64,000 nt of DNA, taken from positions 179,284 through 243,283 of the forward strand of contig NZ_RPEM01000008.1 of NCBI RefSeq assembly GCF_004745575.1, given 5' to 3'. The position numbers were made by a program, and so were the translations under genes. The DNA comes from Pseudotabrizicola sediminis (GTDB taxonomy: Bacteria; Pseudomonadota; Alphaproteobacteria; Rhodobacterales; Rhodobacteraceae). The stretch's first letter is position 1. The number at the start of each line of letters is the position of its first letter. The notes below the pieces were generated by a model. The model ran no database searches and was not told the DNA's origin. It saw only the letters and a list, made by a program, of their open reading frames with translations. Below are positions 10,953 through 19,564 of the stretch, in pieces.

Positions 10953-11033
10953 CCCGGCTGCGCCCTGTCTCCACAAACGGAATGCGCCACCATCCGGGAC
11001 GGTCCGGCGGGGCGAGAAAGAGGGATGTGAAAG

Positions 11034-12329
11034 ATGGCCGAGACGAAAAAGACCGCGACATTGACGCTGGACGGCAAGTCCTTTGACCTGCCGATCCATT
11101 CCCCGACGCTTGGCCCAGATGTGCTCGACATCCGCAAGCTCTATGCCGAGGCGGATGTGTTCACCTTCGACCCCGGTTTTACCTCGACTGCCGCCTGCGA
11201 AAGCGCGATCACCTATATCGATGGCGACAAGGGCGAATTGCTGCACCGCGGGTACTCGATCGAAGAGTTGGCAGAACATTCGCATTACCTCGAAGTCTGC
11301 TACCTGCTTCTCTACGGCGAACTGCCGACCGCCGCACAGCTTGCCGATTTCGAACACCGTGTGACCCATCACACCATGGTGCATGAACAAATGCACTACT
11401 TCTTCCGGGGCTTCCGCCGTGATGCCCACCCGATGGCCACGATGGTCGGTGTGGTCGGGGCCATGGCAGCCTTCTACCACGACTCCACCGATATCAATGA
11501 CCCGTGGCAGCGTGAGGTTGCGGCGATCCGCATGATCGCCAAGCTGCCGACGATTGCGGCGATGGCATACAAGTATTCTGTCGGCCAGCCCTTCGTGTAC
11601 CCGAAAAACAGCCTCGATTACGCCGGAAACTTCCTGCACATGTGCTTTGGCATCCCGGCCGAGGATTATGTGGTCAACCCGATCCTCGCCAAGGCGATGG
11701 ACCGGATCATGATGCTGCACGCCGATCATGAACAGAACGCCTCCACCTCCACCGTGCGTCTGGCAGGCTCGTCGGGGGCCAACCCGTTCGCCTGCATCGC
11801 CGCCGGCATCGCCTGCCTCTGGGGGCCGGCGCATGGCGGTGCCAATCAGGCCTGCCTGGAAATGCTGAAAGAAATCGGCACAGTTGACCGCATTCCTGAA
11901 TTCGTGGCCAGGGCCAAGGACAAGGATTCCGGCTTCCGCCTGATGGGCTTTGGCCACCGCGTCTATAAGAACTTCGACCCGCGCGCGACGGTGATGAAGG
12001 AATCTGCGGATGAGGTGCTTGGCCTGCTGGGGGTGGAGAACAACCCGCTGCTGCAAGTCGCCAAAGAGCTGGAGCGTATCGCTCTGTCGGATGAGTATTT
12101 CATCTCGAAAAAGCTCTATCCCAACGTCGATTTCTACTCGGGCATCATTCTTGAGGCGATGGGCTTCCCCACCTCGATGTTCACCCCGATCTTCGCGATC
12201 TCGCGCACCGTCGGCTGGATCTCGCAGTGGAAAGAGATGATCGGCGACAAGGGTCAGAAAATCGGTCGCCCGCGCCAGCTGTATATCGGCGAAGCGCACC
12301 GCGCCTATGTCGACGTGCGCAACCGCTAA
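11034..12329 (+). CDS. gltA: citrate synthase
   Basis: The 431-residue type II citrate synthase condenses acetyl-CoA and oxaloacetate. Its N-terminal beta domain (residues 1-55) is typical of proteobacterial NADH-sensitive enzymes. The catalytic region includes GLWGPAHG-like [18 protein letters not shown] (His), [15 protein letters not shown] (His) and [10 protein letters not shown] (Asp). GAAAGAGGGATG lies upstream. It follows gltX on the same strand, an order that is conserved in Rhodobacter. Confidence 0.95.
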   Translation: MAETKKTATLTLDGKSFDLPIHSPTLGPDVLDIRKLYAEADVFTFDPGFTSTAACESAITYIDGDKGELLHRGYSIEELAEHSHYLEVCYLLLYGELPTAAQLADFEHRVTHHTMVHEQMHYFFRGFRRDAHPMATMVGVVGAMAAFYHDSTDINDPWQREVAAIRMIAKLPTIAAMAYKYSVGQPFVYPKNSLDYAGNFLHMCFGIPAEDYVVNPILAKAMDRIMMLHADHEQNASTSTVRLAGSSGANPFACIAAGIACLWGPAHGGANQACLEMLKEIGTVDRIPEFVARAKDKDSGFRLMGFGHRVYKNFDPRATVMKESADEVLGLLGVENNPLLQVAKELERIALSDEYFISKKLYPNVDFYSGIILEAMGFPTSMFTPIFAISRTVGWISQWKEMIGDKGQKIGRPRQLYIGEAHRAYVDVRNR

Positions 12330-12365
12330 ACCGCGGCCCCGCCGGCCCTTCGCCCGCCCATCGCC

Positions 12366-12399
12366 ACAAAAAGCACCTCCCCCCGCTCGTGGGGGAGGT
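12366..12399. terminator. terminator between gltA and the DUF2235 gene
   Basis: ACCTCCCCC (12375-12383) pairs with GGGGGAGGT (12391-12399), a perfect 9-bp stem with a 7-base loop. On the minus strand it is followed by GC and five T (plus-strand AAAAA at 12368-12372), so it should end the DUF2235 transcript; it may also slow gltA readthrough. Confidence 0.75.
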
Positions 12400-12400
12400 C

Positions 12401-13444
12401 TTAACGCCAGTCCCTTGCGCTGCGCATTGCAACCAACAGGCCTGCCCGCGTCTCCTGCCGTTCCCCAACACTGGGGTGCAGCTTTTCGCTGCGGTCGCGC
12501 CCCACTACCCGGCGGCGGCGCAGCAGGAACAGCTTGCCCCAACTGCGCCACGTGCCGACCATCGGGGCCTGCGGGTTGCCGGGGAACCGCGCGCGCCAGC
12601 CATCCGGCAGCGCCAGACCGCAAGTCTCGGCCCGGTCCAGCATCCAGACCAGCGGAAGATTGGCCAGGGGCCGTGCCGCCGCAAAGCCGCCGACCTGACC
12701 GCCGACATCGGCATGCGCCCCGGCAAACCAGACCTGTTCGACATTGCCCTGCCAACCCTCGGGACAGTCCCACAGCACCGGCGCGAACACCGCCCGCGTC
12801 TCGTGCAGTGCCAGCGCATGGAACCCATGCCGGACCGACGCGCCCAGACGATGGCTGTGAAACGCATGATGCCGGTCGGTCAGCATCCACAACAGCGGCA
12901 GGCGCAGGCCCAGCGCCTTGACCGTATCCCAGACCCCCACCATCTCGATCGGGGCCGATGGGTGGCAAGTGTCCTGCGCAAACGCCTGTGCCGCCCGGCT
13001 TTGCGGGCCGGTCCTGTAGTGGCGGTAGGCCAGCGTCACATTCCGCTCGGTGGCATGACTGTGGCGCAGCAGGCCGATCTGGTCGATCACCCCCGCAAGC
13101 GACCGCACGGCAAAGGCCCCGCGCGAATAGCCCAGCAGGAAAATCCGGTCACCGGGCCGGTACTGGCTGGCCAGCCAGCCATAGGCTCGCCGGATCTGCC
13201 GGTTGAGGCCCCGCCCCTGCGCCACGCCGCCCAGACTGGCCCAGCCTTCCCACTGCAGGCCAGGTTCGTAATACAGCCGCCGCCGCTGGCCGGGGGTCGG
13301 CGCGCTCAGCAGGTGAAAGGCCAGCCCGGCGTTGGTTTCCTTCCCCGGCAAAAGCGATGACATTGTGCCATCCAGAATGATGATGTGATCCACCACACCG
13401 CGCCCCGGCCCTGCGGGGGGCGCGGTGCTTTCGGTTTCCACCAC
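12401..13444 (-). CDS. DUF2235 family alpha/beta hydrolase
   Basis: A 347-residue protein with a GTG start. The nucleophile elbow GYSRGAF (Ser107) and the blocks VWDTVKALG and WFAGAHADVGG are those of DUF2235, the family that includes Tle1-type phospholipase effectors of type VI secretion. An N-terminal IIILDGTMSSL replaces the usual LDGTWN. No signal peptide, VgrG or immunity gene is nearby, so a housekeeping esterase or lipase role is as likely as a toxin role. The next gene on the same strand ends 31 bases upstream of it. Confidence 0.75.
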   Translation of the reverse strand: MVETESTAPPAGPGRGVVDHIIILDGTMSSLLPGKETNAGLAFHLLSAPTPGQRRRLYYEPGLQWEGWASLGGVAQGRGLNRQIRRAYGWLASQYRPGDRIFLLGYSRGAFAVRSLAGVIDQIGLLRHSHATERNVTLAYRHYRTGPQSRAAQAFAQDTCHPSAPIEMVGVWDTVKALGLRLPLLWMLTDRHHAFHSHRLGASVRHGFHALALHETRAVFAPVLWDCPEGWQGNVEQVWFAGAHADVGGQVGGFAAARPLANLPLVWMLDRAETCGLALPDGWRARFPGNPQAPMVGTWRSWGKLFLLRRRRVVGRDRSEKLHPSVGERQETRAGLLVAMRSARDWR

Positions 13445-13475
13445 CGGATGCGGGCGGAACCAATGCCTTATGCGG

Positions 13476-15761
13476 TCAAAAAGCGACGTCTTCCGCCTCC
13501 TTCAGCCAATGCCAGATCCGCTGTGGCGTAAACGGCATGTCCACCCGATTGACCCCGCGCGGTGCAAGCGCGTCGCGCACCGCGTTGGAAATTGCGCCCA
13601 ATGCGCCGACCGTTCCCGCCTCACCGCAGCCTTTCATGCCAAGCGGGTTCATGATCGACGGCACCGGCTCGCTGGCAAAGCCGAACATCGGCAGGTCGCC
13701 CGCGCGCGGCATCGCGTAATCCATGAAGCTGGCCGCCAGCAGCTGGCCCTGATCGTCATAGATCCCGGCCTCGCACACCGCCTGACCATAGCCCTGCGCC
13801 ACCCCGCCATGCACCTGCCCGATCGCCAGATCGGGCGCGATCAGCGTGCCGAAATCATCGACCACCGTATAGCGGTCCATCACCAGAGCGCCGGTTTCGG
13901 GGTCCACCTCGACCTCGGCGATATGCGCGCCGTTTGGGTAGCTGCGCCCGTCCAGCGTGGTGGTCTGGCTGATATCAAGCAGATCCGCACGCCCGCGCGC
14001 CCTTGCCAGATCGGCGGCCTCGGCCAGCGTCAGCCGCATGTTGCTGCCCTCTGCGCCAAAGGTGGCGCCGTCAAAGCTCACCTCCTCCACCCCCCATTCC
14101 TCGGCCAGAAACGCGGTGAACCCGGCCACCATCGTGCGCACGGTCGCCCGCATCGCCGTGCCCTGCACCGTCACCGACCGCGACCCACCGGTGCCGCCGC
14201 CCCTGGCAATGGCGTCACTGTCGCCCTGCACGATCCGCACCGAATGTTCCGGCAGCCCGGTCCAGTCTGCCACCATGCGGGCATAGGTGGTTTCATGCCC
14301 CTGCCCGTTTGACTGGGTGCCGACATACAGCGTGGCCCCGCCATCCGCGTCCAGCACCAGCCGCGCGGTTTCCTCCGGGTCGCCCAGAATGCTTTCGATA
14401 TAAGTCGCAAGCCCGATGCCGCGCAGCATACCGCGTGCGGCGCTGGCATCCCGACGGGCGGCAAAGCCCGCCACATCCGCCATATCCCGCGCGCGGGTCA
14501 GCACGCGGGGGAAATCTCCCACGTCGATCAGCTCTCCGGTCGCGCTGCGATAGGGGAAATCCATGATGAAATTGCGCATCCGCAACTCGAACGGGTCCAC
14601 GCCCAGCACGCGCGCCGCCTCATCCATCGCGCGTTCAATCGTCAGAATCGCCTCTGGCCGCCCCGCCCCGCGATAGGCATCGACCGGCGTGGTGTTGGTA
14701 TAGACCCCCACCGCCCGCAGATGCGCCGCCTCAATATCATACACGCCGGTCAGCACTTTGGAAAACAGCTCCGACTGAATGGGTTGCCCGAATTGCGAGT
14801 TATAGGCCCCAAGGTTGGACACCAGATTAACGCGGTACCCTGTGATCCGCAGACCGGCATCAAAGGCCAGCTCGGCCGTCGCCACCAGATCGCGCCCGGC
14901 ATTGTCGGTAAGCATCGATTCGCCGCGTGTGGCGATCCAGCGTACCGGCTGGCCCAGCGCGCGCGCCGCCGCCGCCACGCAGACATATTCCGGATAAGTC
15001 ATCGCCTTCATGCCAAAGCCACCGCCCACATCGGGGTTGGTGACCCGCACAGCCTCACGCCCCAACCCCAGCATCCGCGCCAGTTCGTTGCGCTGGTTCC
15101 ACACCCCTTGCCCATTGACGCACAGATGCAGCCGGCCAGCCTGCCATTCGGCAAAGCAGCCGCGCGGCTCCATCGCGTTCACGATGATGCGGTTGTGGAT
15201 CACCTCCAGCGTCACCCGGTGCGCAGCCGCGGCAAACGCCGCCTCCACCGCCGCATGGTCGCCGATCTTCCAGTCATAGGCGCGGTTTTCTGGTGCCTCG
15301 GGGTGCACCGCCGATCCGCCCGGTGCCACGGCCAGTGCAACCGGCAGCCCCTCCACCTCCAGCGCCACCAGCTCCGCTGCGTCCTGCGCTGCGGCCATCG
15401 TCTCGGCGACGATCATCACCACCGCCTCACCGACAAACCGCACCCTGTCCCGCGCCAGCACCGGCCGTTCCGGCCCCGCACCCATGCTGCCATCGGCATT
15501 GCGCAGCCGTGCGCCCTTCATGCCCAGCGTGACGCCCAGCGCCTCCAGCCCAGTTGCGTCCAGCACCAGATGCACACCCGGCACATCGCGCGCCGCCTCC
15601 AGATCCAGCGCCGTGATCACCCCATGCGCATGATCCGACCGCAGGAACAGCGCGTGCAGCGCCCCCGCAGGTGCCATGTCATCCACATAGCGCCCCTGCC
15701 CGGTCAGGAACCGCAGATCTTCATGCCGTCCCGTGCCCTGCGCCTTGCCGAAAATGCTCAT
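13476..15761 (-). CDS. CoxL-type molybdopterin-binding subunit (xanthine dehydrogenase family)
   Basis: The 761-residue large subunit is of the molybdenum hydroxylase type. The N-terminal aldehyde oxidase a/b hammerhead (residues 10-130, with EDLRFLTGQGRYVDD) precedes the molybdopterin-binding halves with GGGFGMK, VDAYRGAGRPEA and the catalytic Glu in GCGEAGTVGALG. The active-site loop reads AYRGAGR, the form II pattern, and not the AYRCSFR of genuine CO dehydrogenase, so oxidation of an aldehyde or heterocycle is more likely. CoxM (FAD) and CoxS (2Fe-2S) partners are absent. AAGGGG supports the chosen start over one 24 bases upstream. Confidence 0.88.
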   Translation of the reverse strand: MSIFGKAQGTGRHEDLRFLTGQGRYVDDMAPAGALHALFLRSDHAHGVITALDLEAARDVPGVHLVLDATGLEALGVTLGMKGARLRNADGSMGAGPERPVLARDRVRFVGEAVVMIVAETMAAAQDAAELVALEVEGLPVALAVAPGGSAVHPEAPENRAYDWKIGDHAAVEAAFAAAAHRVTLEVIHNRIIVNAMEPRGCFAEWQAGRLHLCVNGQGVWNQRNELARMLGLGREAVRVTNPDVGGGFGMKAMTYPEYVCVAAAARALGQPVRWIATRGESMLTDNAGRDLVATAELAFDAGLRITGYRVNLVSNLGAYNSQFGQPIQSELFSKVLTGVYDIEAAHLRAVGVYTNTTPVDAYRGAGRPEAILTIERAMDEAARVLGVDPFELRMRNFIMDFPYRSATGELIDVGDFPRVLTRARDMADVAGFAARRDASAARGMLRGIGLATYIESILGDPEETARLVLDADGGATLYVGTQSNGQGHETTYARMVADWTGLPEHSVRIVQGDSDAIARGGGTGGSRSVTVQGTAMRATVRTMVAGFTAFLAEEWGVEEVSFDGATFGAEGSNMRLTLAEAADLARARGRADLLDISQTTTLDGRSYPNGAHIAEVEVDPETGALVMDRYTVVDDFGTLIAPDLAIGQVHGGVAQGYGQAVCEAGIYDDQGQLLAASFMDYAMPRAGDLPMFGFASEPVPSIMNPLGMKGCGEAGTVGALGAISNAVRDALAPRGVNRVDMPFTPQRIWHWLKEAEDVAF

Positions 15762-15793
15762 GCCAAACCCCTTTGCCTGCCGCACAAAGAGTT

Positions 15794-15827
15794 ACGCCCC
15801 CGGCTGGATTTGTCCAGCCGGGGGCGT
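15794..15827. terminator. 15-bp perfect hairpin between decarboxylase and CoxL-type genes
   Basis: ACGCCCCCGGCTGGA (15794-15808) and its exact complement (15813-15827) flank a TTTG loop. It lies 25 bases after the decarboxylase stop on the minus strand. No T-run follows, so it acts either as a weak terminator or as a 3' end stabiliser. Confidence 0.65.
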
Positions 15828-15851
15828 CCTGCAGTTCAGACGCAGGCAGGG

Positions 15852-16997
15852 TCAGGATTTGAGCGACAGCACCGTGGCCACGCTAAGATCACCAAAACCG
15901 TTGAACCGCGAGTTGGTCACGGTGGAATAGGCCCCCATGCCATGCACGATCACGAAATCGCCCTCGGCAATGTCACCCGGCAGCGGAATATCGCCCGGCA
16001 GACGGTCCACCGAATCGCAGGTTGGGCCAAAGATGATGCGCGGCACCTCTTCGCCCACCCGCTTTTCGCCGGTCCCCGACAGCACTTCCATGCGGTCGAT
16101 CACGCCGATCAGCGGCAGTTCGGTCAGCGTGCCGTAGACGCCATCGTTCAGGAAGATGTGGCTGTCGTCGCGCACGGCCTTGACCCGGGCCGCCAGTGTA
16201 AAGGCATCGCCGCAAAGGGCACGCCCCGGCTCGCAGATCAGCAGCGGGCGGTCGGTGCCAAAAGCCTCGGTTGCCACCCGGTCAATCAGCGCAAAGGTTT
16301 CCTCCAGCTGCGGCATCACGCCATGCAAGCGGTGGTTCGGGAAGCCGCCGCCCACGTTCAGCCGTGCAATGGTCACACCCGCCTTGCGTGCGATCTCTGC
16401 CGCCTCAAGGATATAGGCTTCCCACGCCGCCGGATCGGTGCATTGCGTGCCCGGGTGGAAGGTGATCGACGGGATAAACCCGGCCTCGGCCACAAGTTTC
16501 AGCAGGTCCACGGCCACTTCTGCCGTCGCCCCGAACTTGGCCCCGAAGTTATAGGCAGCACCCGCCACCGGCAGCTTGAAGCGCACCGAAATCTCGGTGC
16601 CCTCAGCCGGGACCATCTCGATCAGCTTGTCCAGTTCCGACCGCGAATCAACGCTGTAGGATGTCACTCCGCGCGTCACCGCATAGGCAATCTCGTGCCG
16701 CGCGCGGACCGGGTTGTTGTAATGGATGGCCGCATCGGGGGCCAGGCGGCGGATCAGGTCAATTTCGAACCCGGACGCACAGTCATAACCGCGCACACCG
16801 GCCGCAGACAGGTTTTCGATCATCTCGTCGCTGGGGTTGGACTTGACGGCATAGGTCACCATGCCCGGAAAGCCATCGATGAACCGTCGCGCTGCCGCCT
16901 GCACCACAGTGGGGGCAAAGAACAGCACCGGGTTCTCGGGCTGTTCAACACGCAGAAATTCGGTTGGATTTGTCCAGATCGTCTTCGAGAGTCCCAT
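15852..16997 (-). CDS. group IV PLP-dependent decarboxylase, ornithine/lysine decarboxylase type
   Basis: A 381-residue alanine-racemase-fold decarboxylase that would form putrescine (or cadaverine) from ornithine (or lysine). The PLP lysine is Lys52 in YAVKSNP. GGGFPNH and CEPGRALCG bind the phosphate, and FGPTCDSVD holds the active-site cysteine from the second subunit. Length suits the eukaryotic-type ODC found in alphaproteobacteria. AGGAAAGGAA precedes the selected ATG. An Lrp regulator is divergent, and amine genes occur further right, but putrescine supply versus catabolism cannot be told from sequence. Confidence 0.87.
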   Translation of the reverse strand: MGLSKTIWTNPTEFLRVEQPENPVLFFAPTVVQAAARRFIDGFPGMVTYAVKSNPSDEMIENLSAAGVRGYDCASGFEIDLIRRLAPDAAIHYNNPVRARHEIAYAVTRGVTSYSVDSRSELDKLIEMVPAEGTEISVRFKLPVAGAAYNFGAKFGATAEVAVDLLKLVAEAGFIPSITFHPGTQCTDPAAWEAYILEAAEIARKAGVTIARLNVGGGFPNHRLHGVMPQLEETFALIDRVATEAFGTDRPLLICEPGRALCGDAFTLAARVKAVRDDSHIFLNDGVYGTLTELPLIGVIDRMEVLSGTGEKRVGEEVPRIIFGPTCDSVDRLPGDIPLPGDIAEGDFVIVHGMGAYSTVTNSRFNGFGDLSVATVLSLKS

Positions 16998-17183
16998 TGC
17001 AGTTTCCTTTCCTGCCAACAAGACGCATAGCCCTTGACCGTTGCAGTGAACGGGGCCGGGCACCAGCGTGGTTTATCTAAAACCAGGCCAGGTGCGTATG
17101 AACCGCCCTTTTCCTGCAACGTAGGATGGGGCATATGAGGCACATTCGCACCGAACAAAACTACAAATTCGGAGTCTGGGGCC

Positions 17184-17194
17184 GTCATTATGAC
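17184..17194. promoter_or_regulatory. palindrome in the Lrp/decarboxylase divergent region
   Basis: GTCAT-T-ATGAC is a perfect 11-base palindrome 21 bases before the Lrp-family start, inside the 217-base divergent region with the decarboxylase. It may be part of an operator for that regulator; the length is short enough that chance cannot be excluded. Confidence 0.3.
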
Positions 17195-17214
17195 GAAATC
17201 ATCGGTCAAATCGT

Positions 17215-17646
17215 ATGGATGATCTGGATCGCAACATCATCGCCCTTTTGCGGGCCGATGCGCGGCTGTCGCTGGCCATGCTGGCCCGGCGACTCAAGGT
17301 CGCCCGGTCCACCATTCAGGCCCGGCTGGAACGGCTGGAAGACAATGGCACCATCGCCGGCTACACCCTGAAACTGGGCGAAGGGGCCGACCCCAATCGC
17401 CTGCGCGCCACCGTGCTGCTGACGATCGAGCCGCGCACGCAGGCCGCCCTGCTGACCCGGCTGAAGTCGATTTCCGAGGTGGAGCGGGTGTTCACCACCT
17501 CTGGCCGGGTGGACCTCTTGTTGCAGATCGCCTGCCCCAACACCCAGGTGCTCGATCAGGTGCTCGACCAGATCGGCGCGATGACAGGCGTGCACTCGTC
17601 CGAAAGCCTGATCCACCTGAGCACCAAGATCGACAGGGCATTCTGA
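17215..17646 (+). CDS. Lrp/AsnC family transcriptional regulator
   Basis: A 143-residue protein with an N-terminal winged helix (MDDLDRNIIALLRADARLS, then ARSTIQARLERLEDNGTIAGY) and a C-terminal RAM ligand-binding domain (about 70-138, with GRVDLLLQIACP). Such regulators sense amino acids. It is divergent from the ornithine/lysine decarboxylase gene, which makes that gene its most probable target. No strong ribosome site precedes the ATG; GGTCAAATCGT is the immediate leader. Confidence 0.88.
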   Translation: MDDLDRNIIALLRADARLSLAMLARRLKVARSTIQARLERLEDNGTIAGYTLKLGEGADPNRLRATVLLTIEPRTQAALLTRLKSISEVERVFTTSGRVDLLLQIACPNTQVLDQVLDQIGAMTGVHSSESLIHLSTKIDRAF

Positions 17647-17667
17647 CCGCGCCCCAGGTCGCAGGCC

Positions 17668-18315
17668 TCAGCCCTCTGGCCGCAGGGCAAACAGATCGAC
17701 AAACGCCTGCCCCGCCACCAGATCGCCGTCAAACCGGATCATCCCCTGCGCGCTCTGCAGCAGCGGTGCCGGCCCATAGATCGCTGCCGCCAGCGCGTTG
17801 GTGCCCCCCTCAAACCGCAGGGCCGCGTCGGCTATGCCGCGCTCCACCCGGAACTGCCCCGGCGCGGTGCTGATCACAAACCGGTCTGCGCCCAGCACCA
17901 TGGCCACCTGATGCTCCCCCGCCCGGTCCCGCGCGCACAAGGCCCGCATGGACAGCATCAGCGCGGTGGGGCTGATGAACAGGCGCGGGTCATGCCCGGG
18001 CATCCCCGCCCCCCAGCGGCACAGCGCGCGCAGCACCGGCCACAGGCCGTGCCCCGCTTCGGTCAGTTTGTACAGCTGCACCCGCACCGGATCGGGCAAT
18101 TGCTCCCGCGCGATGATACCCAACGCCTCCAGATCCTCCAGCCGCCGGGTCAGGATATTGGCACTGATCCCCGGCAGGCCTTCGCGGACCGCGCCAAAGC
18201 GGCGCGGGCCCAGCATCAGTTCCCGCACCACCAGCAGCGCCCAACGGTCGCCGATCAGATCCAGCGCATGGGCGGCGATGCAGCCTTCGTCATAGCTTCG
18301 GCGGGTTTCGGTCAC
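17668..18315 (-). CDS. HxlR family transcriptional regulator
   Basis: A 215-residue protein with an HxlR winged helix in residues 10-105: CIAAHALDLIGDRWALLVVRELM, GISANILTRRLEDLEALGII and YKLTEAGHGLWPVL. Its 110-residue C-terminal extension is longer than the usual 110-120 residue members and resembles an SCP2-like sterol-carrier fold seen in some alphaproteobacterial HxlR proteins. It is divergent from the DUF1428/glyoxalase pair, which it may control. A conserved Cys12 near the N-terminus recalls redox-sensing HxlR members. Confidence 0.85.
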   Translation of the reverse strand: MTETRRSYDEGCIAAHALDLIGDRWALLVVRELMLGPRRFGAVREGLPGISANILTRRLEDLEALGIIAREQLPDPVRVQLYKLTEAGHGLWPVLRALCRWGAGMPGHDPRLFISPTALMLSMRALCARDRAGEHQVAMVLGADRFVISTAPGQFRVERGIADAALRFEGGTNALAAAIYGPAPLLQSAQGMIRFDGDLVAGQAFVDLFALRPEG

Positions 18316-18389
18316 GTCAGATAACTTTTCGTTGCTTTTTGTAACTACCCTTGCCAGCCTGACCCGGCAAGACGCAAATGGAGACTCAG

Positions 18390-18752
18390 ATGACTTATCT
18401 TGATGCCTTTGTCATTCCCGTTCCCACCAGCCGCCGCGACGACTACATCGCACATGAGGCAAAGTGGTGGTCCGAGTTCCACAAACTCGGCGCGCTTTCC
18501 TTGGTCGTTGGCTGGGGCGATGACGTGCCCCCCGGCAAACAGACCGATTTCCTGCGCTCGGTCGATCTGCAGGACGGGGAAACCGTGGTCATCGCCTGGA
18601 TGACCTGGCCCGACAAGGACACCCGCAACGCGGCCTACAAAGCGATGGAAACCGCGATGTCGCCTGAAGACATGGCCGACATGCCCTTTGACGGCAAACG
18701 CATGGTTTATGGCGGTTTCGTCCCGGTTCTGATCAAGGGGGAAGCAGCATGA
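18390..18752 (+). CDS. DUF1428 family protein (YbaA-like)
   Basis: The 120-residue dimeric alpha-beta barrel protein is of unknown function. MTYLDAFVIPVP at the start, WGDDVPPGKQTDFLRSV and the C-terminal FDGKRMVYGGFVPVL are characteristic. The start was placed at the second ATG because GGAG lies 6 bases before it; the ATG 12 bases upstream is part of that ribosome site. The stop overlaps the next start as ATGA. Confidence 0.85.
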   Translation: MTYLDAFVIPVPTSRRDDYIAHEAKWWSEFHKLGALSLVVGWGDDVPPGKQTDFLRSVDLQDGETVVIAWMTWPDKDTRNAAYKAMETAMSPEDMADMPFDGKRMVYGGFVPVLIKGEAA

Positions 18753-19504
18753 CCGTGCAGGGCCTGCCATTCTGGTATGAACTCACCGCGTCAGAGATCC
18801 CCGCCTCCACCGCGTTTTACGGCCCGGTGATGGACTGGCAGTTCAAGGACTCCGGCGTGCCGGGGTTTGCCTACACCGTGGCCACCAAGGGCGATGCGAT
18901 GACGGCAGGGCTGATGGGGCCGGACACGCCGATGCCCGAGTTCTGGATGGTCTATTTCGCGGTGGATGACTGCGACGCCACCGCTGCCCGCGTCACCGCC
19001 CTCGGCGGTGCCATCCACCGCGCGCCGGAAGATGTGCCCGGCACAGGGCGGTTCGCCATTGTGACCGACCCTCAAGGCGCGGTCTTCGGCCTGATGCAGC
19101 CCGAAGACGGCCAGCCCGGCACGGCCTATTCCCTCTCGATGCAGGTCGGGCACGCCAACTGGCACGAGCTGCAAACCTCCGACCCCGCCGCCGCCCTGAC
19201 CTTCTACACCACGTTGCTCGGCTGGACCGCCGGTCAGGCGATGGACATGGGTGCCGAGGGCATCTACCAGATGGTCTGTCTGCCGCATGGCGACATTGGC
19301 GGCCTGATGCCCCTGTCGCAACCCGGCATCCCGCCGCATTGGCTGCCGATCTTCGGCACCGACAGCATCGCCGCCGCCATGGCGCGCATCGCCAGCGGGG
19401 GCGGCACCACATTGCATGGCCCGATGGAAGTGCCCGGCGGGGCCTTCGTCTGCTACGCCGCCGACCCACACGGCGCGACGTTCGGCCTCGTCGGCCCGCC
19501 CTGA
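18749..19504 (+). CDS. two-domain VOC (glyoxalase/bleomycin-resistance) protein
   Basis: A 251-residue protein made of two tandem vicinal-oxygen-chelate domains (about 5-120 and 130-250). Each ends with a similar FAIVTDPQGAVFGL / FVCYAADPHGATFGL block, and both contain WxEL (FWYELTASE and NWHELQTSD). Members of this duplicated type are often annotated as glyoxalase-like or hydrolase-like, with substrate unknown. It is coupled to DUF1428 by an ATGA overlap. Confidence 0.87.
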   Translation: MTVQGLPFWYELTASEIPASTAFYGPVMDWQFKDSGVPGFAYTVATKGDAMTAGLMGPDTPMPEFWMVYFAVDDCDATAARVTALGGAIHRAPEDVPGTGRFAIVTDPQGAVFGLMQPEDGQPGTAYSLSMQVGHANWHELQTSDPAAALTFYTTLLGWTAGQAMDMGAEGIYQMVCLPHGDIGGLMPLSQPGIPPHWLPIFGTDSIAAAMARIASGGGTTLHGPMEVPGGAFVCYAADPHGATFGLVGPP

Positions 19505-19564
19505 CCCCCTTGGCCTTTGCCCCCATATTCGCTAAGTCCCCTGCAACCGCAGAGGATAATGCCC

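Noticed and set aside
13476..15761. Calling the CoxL-type gene carbon monoxide dehydrogenase
   Set aside because: The loop is AYRGAGR, not the AYRCSFR of form I CO dehydrogenase, and the small and medium subunits are missing.
13425..17030. Long plus-strand open frames opposite the CoxL-type and decarboxylase genes
   Set aside because: They are antisense frames created by high G+C codon bias; their translations are Arg/His/Pro-rich and lack ribosome sites and domains.
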